NCBI GenBank assembly: GCA_020633075.1
Contig: JACKEI010000001.1
Location: forward strand, 1,364,001 to 1,428,000
DNA from: Sandaracinaceae bacterium
Lineage (GTDB): Bacteria > Myxococcota_A > Polyangia > Polyangiales > Houyiibacteriaceae
Direction: 5' to 3'
Length of the DNA: 64,000 bases
Below the pieces are notes generated by a model. That model worked only from the letters and a program-made list of their open reading frames with translations. It ran no database searches and was not told the origin of the DNA. Within the stretch, counting starts at the first letter, position 1; every line of letters begins with the position of its first letter. The translations under genes were made by a program, and so were the position numbers. Of this stretch, positions 60,263 to 64,000 are shown piece after piece.

Positions 60263-62469
60263 GCGGCCTCGCGCAGGCGGGCGGCCAGCTTGCTGTTGAC
60301 CTGGTTCACGTCCCCGTTGCGAGCGGCCTTGGCCATGGCCCGCGGGTCCCCCAAGAGCACCACCAGCCGCTTGGCGCGCGTCACGGCGGTGTAGAGCAGG
60401 GCGCGGCTGAGCAGCATGTGGTGCGAACCGTGCAGCACCACGATGATGCCCTCGAACTCGCTGCCCTGGACCTTGTGCACGGTGCTCGCGTAGGCGAGCG
60501 TCAGCGCGTCCAGGTGCTCGAACTTGTATTGTACCTCGCGACCGTCCACCAGCACGTAGGTGACGCCGCCCTCGATGCGCCGCACGGTGCCGAGGTCCCC
60601 GTTGTAGACGTCACGCTCGTAGTCGTTGCGCAGCTGCATCACCTTGTCGCCCGGGCGCAACGTGGCGCGCGGCCGGTCACCGCCGCCGCTCTTCGATGCC
60701 CCTGCAGCGGAACCGTCGTGGGCGTCCTCGCCCGGGTTGAAGCGCGCTTGGAGCACCTCGTTGAGCGCGTGCGTACCCGCCGGGCCACTGCGCATGGGGG
60801 AGAGCACCTGCAGGTTGCTCATGTCCATGCCGTAGGCGGTGTTCATGCGCTCCACCAGCTGCACCAGCTTCTCGTGCAGCGCGTCGGGGCTGGTCGCGCG
60901 CACAATGAAGAGGTCTCCCTCACCGCGCTCGCCCGCCGGCGTGGGCTCCGGGAGCTCGCCGCGCAGGATGGCGTGGGCGCCGCGCACGATGGCGGAGCGC
61001 TGCGCCTGTCGGAAGACCTCGCCCAGGCGCACTACTGGACAGATCTCACTGTCGATCAGGTCGCGCAGCACCTGCCCGGGCCCGACGGGGGGAAGCTGGT
61101 CCACGTCGCCGACCAGGACCAGCGTGGCGGACGGCGGCACCGCGAGGAACAGCCTCTCTGCGAGGCGTACGTCCAGCATGGAGGCCTCGTCCACGAGGAT
61201 CAGCTCCACGTCTACCGGGTCGTCCTCCCCCTTCTCGAAGCGCGAGAGGGCCGGGTTCCACTGCAGGGTGCGGTGCACGGTCTTGGCCTCGTGCCCGGTG
61301 GCCTCGGTCATGCGCTTGGCGGCTCGCCCCGTGGGCGCGCACAGGGCCACGCGGTGTCCGAGCGCACGATGAGCCGCGACCACCGCCTTGATGGTCGTGG
61401 TCTTGCCCGTTCCCGGGCCACCCGTGAGCACCATCAACCCCGTCATGAGGCTCGCCCGCACCGCCGAGCTCTGCGTCTCGCTCAGCGATGACCCGGCGAG
61501 CGCGGCCGCCACGGCTGCCTCCCCAGCGGGAGGCAGGGCGCGCTGTCGCGAGAGAGCCGCCAAGAGCTTCGCGACCCGCCGCTCTGCGCGGTGCAGTGGC
61601 GGCACGTACAGATCCCCCTCGTCCTCCACCACCAGGCCGCGCAGGAACAGCGTGGGGAGGGCGGCCTCCACGGCGTCGGTGGGCACGCGCAGGGGCCCGC
61701 AGGCGGTCAGCAGCTGCTCGCGCGTGAGGAAGAGGTGGCCGTCGTCCGCTGCCTTGCCCAGCAGGTGGAGCGTGGCCCCCGCAGCCCGGCGGGGGTCGTC
61801 CTCGGTGAAGCCCAACCCGCGCGCGATCTGGTCCGCCGTGCGGAAGCCGATGCCGCTCACCTCTTCAGCCACCATGTACGGGTCGTCGCGCACGCGCTGA
61901 ACGGCTTCGTCTTGGTAGCGCTTCATGACGCGGTCTGCGGCCGCCTGCCCGATCCCCAGGCCGCGCAGAAAGACCATGGTCTCCACCAGCGCGTGCTTCT
62001 CGCGGACGGCCTTCGCGATGGACGTGGCCCGCCCCGCGCCGATGCCCGGGACCTCGCGCAGGCGCTTGCTCTGCTGTGTGATGATGTCGATGGTCTCGTC
62101 GCCGAAGTGCTGCACCAGCCTCTCGGCGAGGCCCTTGCCGATGCCGCCGATCAGCCCGCTGCCGAGGTAGCGGACGATGCCGGGCGCGGTGGTGGGCAGC
62201 ACGGGCGTGAACCCGTTCACCTGAAAGCGGCGACCGAAGCGCGGGTGGTCCGAGAAGCGGCCGCGCAGGCGCAGCGTCTCGCCCACGCTCACGTTGCCGA
62301 GGTTGCCCACGGCCGTCAGATCGGCGGCCTCCGCGCTGTCGCGCGTGCGGACGGCGCGCACCACCGCGAAGAGGCCGTCGTCGCTCCGAAAGAGGACGTC
62401 TTCGACGCTGACCTCGACGACCTCGTCCTGACGATGCGGGGCTTCGCTCACCGTCCAAGCGCTTACCAC
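60244..62469 (-). CDS. recD2: RecD2-like ATP-dependent helicase
   Basis: A 741-residue SF1B helicase of the RecD2 type (no RecBC seen). Residues 1-150 hold an OB-like part and a helix-hairpin-helix region (PGIGAGRATSIAKAV); the motor starts with Walker A GGPGTGKTTT near 350, Walker B ILVDEASML, and the C-terminal STVHKVQGSEFEGI. RecD2 unwinds DNA 5' to 3' in repair and recombination. The GTG at 62469 has GAGG upstream and overlaps the previous stop by 7 bp; a GTG at 62454 is a second choice. Confidence 0.93.
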   Translation of the reverse strand: MVSAWTVSEAPHRQDEVVEVSVEDVLFRSDDGLFAVVRAVRTRDSAEAADLTAVGNLGNVSVGETLRLRGRFSDHPRFGRRFQVNGFTPVLPTTAPGIVRYLGSGLIGGIGKGLAERLVQHFGDETIDIITQQSKRLREVPGIGAGRATSIAKAVREKHALVETMVFLRGLGIGQAAADRVMKRYQDEAVQRVRDDPYMVAEEVSGIGFRTADQIARGLGFTEDDPRRAAGATLHLLGKAADDGHLFLTREQLLTACGPLRVPTDAVEAALPTLFLRGLVVEDEGDLYVPPLHRAERRVAKLLAALSRQRALPPAGEAAVAAALAGSSLSETQSSAVRASLMTGLMVLTGGPGTGKTTTIKAVVAAHRALGHRVALCAPTGRAAKRMTEATGHEAKTVHRTLQWNPALSRFEKGEDDPVDVELILVDEASMLDVRLAERLFLAVPPSATLVLVGDVDQLPPVGPGQVLRDLIDSEICPVVRLGEVFRQAQRSAIVRGAHAILRGELPEPTPAGERGEGDLFIVRATSPDALHEKLVQLVERMNTAYGMDMSNLQVLSPMRSGPAGTHALNEVLQARFNPGEDAHDGSAAGASKSGGGDRPRATLRPGDKVMQLRNDYERDVYNGDLGTVRRIEGGVTYVLVDGREVQYKFEHLDALTLAYASTVHKVQGSEFEGIIVVLHGSHHMLLSRALLYTAVTRAKRLVVLLGDPRAMAKAARNGDVNQVNSKLAARLREAAQPSKV

Positions 62470-63818
62470 GTTTCACCCTCGGCGGCGCGGCCGGGGGTGC
62501 ACGGCTGGCGGAGCGCGAAGGCCTCGGGCCGTTCGTCCCGCGGGTTCGGCGCCGAGCGGACGCTGCAGCGCCCCGGGTTGCCCCCCAGGGCCGGCACCGC
62601 GGCCAAGCGTCTGTTCTGTGCGTCGCGCAGGAACAGCGGCTCACCCCCGTTGGTCAGACCGCCCGTCGCGATCGGTCCCGCCAGGCGCACCAGCGGCAGC
62701 CCCGCCGGAATGGGCGCGTCTCCCTCCATGGCGTCCGGCTCGAAGTGCTCGGACACGAGCAGCACGCGACCCCCCGGAGGCACCCGCAGCGAGCTCGTGA
62801 CGAGATCCCCCTCACGCGACGGATCATCCGCGAGACGCAGGCCCATGAGGGGGACGGGCTCCTCCCCGTAGTTGAGCAGCTCCACGTACTCCTGCGCGGG
62901 GTCGGGTCCGAGGGGGTCCGCCAGCACCTCGGTGATGGTGAGCGTCATCAGGGGCGGGTGCGTGCGCACGAGCGTCTCCAGCAGATGGGCAGACCCGTCC
63001 AGACCAGTGGCGGTGACGCGCAGCGAGTAGAAGGTGTCCGGGTCCAGGCCCGGAAGGCGCAGCGTCACCTCCGCACGCTCCGCGAGGGCCCGGGTCACCA
63101 GCCCGGCCGCACCCAGCTCGACGATCGCGCTGGCGGTCAGGAACGCGCGCACACGCAGGGAGTCATCCCCTCGCAGCAGGCAGAAGCCGGCGACTCGCTC
63201 TTCGTCGCGCTCGCACTCGCCGGTGGAGGGAAGGGCGGGGTCCACCGGGAGCGCGGTCACCTGGAACTCCGCGAAGGTGGGCTCGATGGGCTCGCCCCGG
63301 ACGTCCAGGCTGCCCTCGTCGAGGCCGAGCTGATGCACGCCGGCGTCCAGCCTCACCAGCGGGTCGAGCCGCAGGCAGACGCTGGCCTCGACGCCCATCT
63401 CGCCACAGGGGCGCTCCTCCGCCCGGTGCGGTACGGCTCCCTGGGGGCCGCGCCAACCCGTGCGGACCTGCTGCAGCGGGCCGCCGCTGGCGATGGCGAT
63501 CCAAGCGCGCGGCAGCTCGTCCGGGACGCCCGCGGCGCCGTCCGCGGGCCAGGTCGCGAGCAGGAGCGGGGCCTGGAACACGCCAGCGTCCGTGTGCTGG
63601 CCCTGATGAGTGGGGACGCCGGTGTCGATGCAGGCGCAGGTGAGCAGCGCCACCGCGGCGCAACACAAGGCGCGCCCAGAGGACTGAGGGCGCAGGCGGG
63701 CGAGGGGGAACCGAGGGCGCGCGCGGGCAAGGGGGGCAGTGCCGCAGACCTCCGCGACCGCGTCGGGATCGCTGCGTTGCGCTGTTCGGACGGAGAGGGG
63801 CTGCGGGGCGGACGACAT
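62463..63818 (-). CDS. Lipoprotein with lamin-tail-like domain
   Basis: A 451-residue exported protein. A lipobox lies near residue 62 (ALLTCAC), with an unusually long N-terminus before it, so the true start could be downstream, though no good codon is seen. The middle is Ig-like (WPADGAAGVPDELPRAWIAI; LPGLDPDTFYSLRVTATGLD). A lamin-tail-like domain follows at about 290-400 (ITEVLADPLGPDPAQEYVEL). These domains often sit on secreted nucleases or surface proteins; no enzyme part is seen here. Overlaps recD2 by 7 bp. Confidence 0.72.
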   Translation of the reverse strand: MSSAPQPLSVRTAQRSDPDAVAEVCGTAPLARARPRFPLARLRPQSSGRALCCAAVALLTCACIDTGVPTHQGQHTDAGVFQAPLLLATWPADGAAGVPDELPRAWIAIASGGPLQQVRTGWRGPQGAVPHRAEERPCGEMGVEASVCLRLDPLVRLDAGVHQLGLDEGSLDVRGEPIEPTFAEFQVTALPVDPALPSTGECERDEERVAGFCLLRGDDSLRVRAFLTASAIVELGAAGLVTRALAERAEVTLRLPGLDPDTFYSLRVTATGLDGSAHLLETLVRTHPPLMTLTITEVLADPLGPDPAQEYVELLNYGEEPVPLMGLRLADDPSREGDLVTSSLRVPPGGRVLLVSEHFEPDAMEGDAPIPAGLPLVRLAGPIATGGLTNGGEPLFLRDAQNRRLAAVPALGGNPGRCSVRSAPNPRDERPEAFALRQPCTPGRAAEGETW

Positions 63819-63858
63819 GCCCCGGTATCGGCGCGCGGACCGGGGAGTTGCGCGCCGC

Positions 63859-64000
63859 TCAGCGGCTGGGGCGGTGCACGATCTCGACGCGCACGTCCAC
63901 GACCCCGGCGCGGATCATGTCCAGCTCTTCGGCCGCCGCGCGAGACAGGTCGATGATGCGGCGCCGGTCCCCGAAGGGGCCGCGGTCGTTGACGCGCACG
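63859..64000 (-). CDS. RlpA-like double-psi beta-barrel protein, C-terminal end
   Basis: Only the last 47 codons are in the window; the start lies beyond base 64000. The visible residues, VRVNDRGPFGDRRRIIDLSR then AAAEELDMIRAGVVDVRVEI, are the classic end of the RlpA double-psi beta-barrel fold, which in known proteins is a septal lytic transglycosylase that acts on peptidoglycan lacking stem peptides. The stop is at 63861-63859. Confidence 0.85.
   Translation of the reverse strand, partial: VRVNDRGPFGDRRRIIDLSRAAAEELDMIRAGVVDVRVEIVHRPSR

Overview
The window is very GC-rich, densely coded DNA with short intergenic gaps (none over about 300 bases once starts are corrected) and many ATGA/GTGA start-stop overlaps. 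No tRNA, rRNA, CRISPR array, insertion sequence or phage gene was seen, so it reads as ordinary chromosome. The gene mix suggests a Myxococcota (delta-proteobacterial) chromosome: many lipoproteins, FHA, PP2C, WD40 and AAA-TPR signalling proteins, a matrixin-type protease with a Cys-rich region and Arg-rich membrane tail, a tandem-fused UvrA, and small proteins of unknown role. The phylum is inferred from style, not from a marker gene.

Layout. 1-1.35 kb: end of a hydantoinase B gene and a DUF2062 membrane protein. 1.37-6.12 kb (-): DUF4350, MoxR ATPase, DUF58 and rsmA operon. 6.12-6.5 kb: a palindrome-rich regulatory stretch and a 59-residue protein. 6.5-11.1 kb: a catalytically degenerate SDR, a DUF1361 membrane protein, an M19 dipeptidase lipoprotein overlapping an FHA/zinc-ribbon/transglutaminase protein, and a CoA-binding protein. 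11.2-16.3 kb: a KAS III-like synthase, then an M48 protease, dynamin-like GTPase and alpha/beta hydrolase run. 16.5-19.7 kb (-): an 87-residue protein, pyrC, carA and a lipoprotein. 19.7-22.3 kb (-): a structured intergenic stretch, a MshEN/GAF-like protein and a histone H1-like protein. 22.4-29.3 kb: homoserine kinase, a giant S41 protease and an AAA-TPR protein. 29.4-32.6 kb: CCA-adding enzyme, PHP phosphatase, YbhN-like membrane protein. 32.6-36.6 kb: secreted proteins, a TPR protein and an 8-blade WD40 lipoprotein.

36.7-43.8 kb: a 1855-residue tandem UvrA coupled to an AI-2E-type permease. 43.8-50.3 kb: PP2C phosphatase, divergent HtrA-like protease, then a coupled run of TPR protein, YhhQ queuosine-precursor transporter, secreted protein and metalloprotease. 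50.3-55.4 kb: UbiB/AarF kinase, P-II protein, ExbB-ExbD-TonB and a lipoprotein. 55.5-60.3 kb: methyltransferase coupled to phosphatidylserine decarboxylase, TruD, a beta-lactamase-fold hydrolase. 60.2-64 kb (-): RecD2 helicase, a lamin-tail lipoprotein and the end of an RlpA-like protein.

The best candidates for undescribed biology are the M19 dipeptidase plus FHA-transglutaminase pair (8.1-10.7 kb), the M48-dynamin-hydrolase run (12.5-16.3 kb), the tandem UvrA with an altered ABC signature, the pseudo-SDR, the small proteins at 6.3 and 19.5 kb, and the Psd-methyltransferase pair. All functional linkages are inferences from gene order and motifs; no database search was possible.
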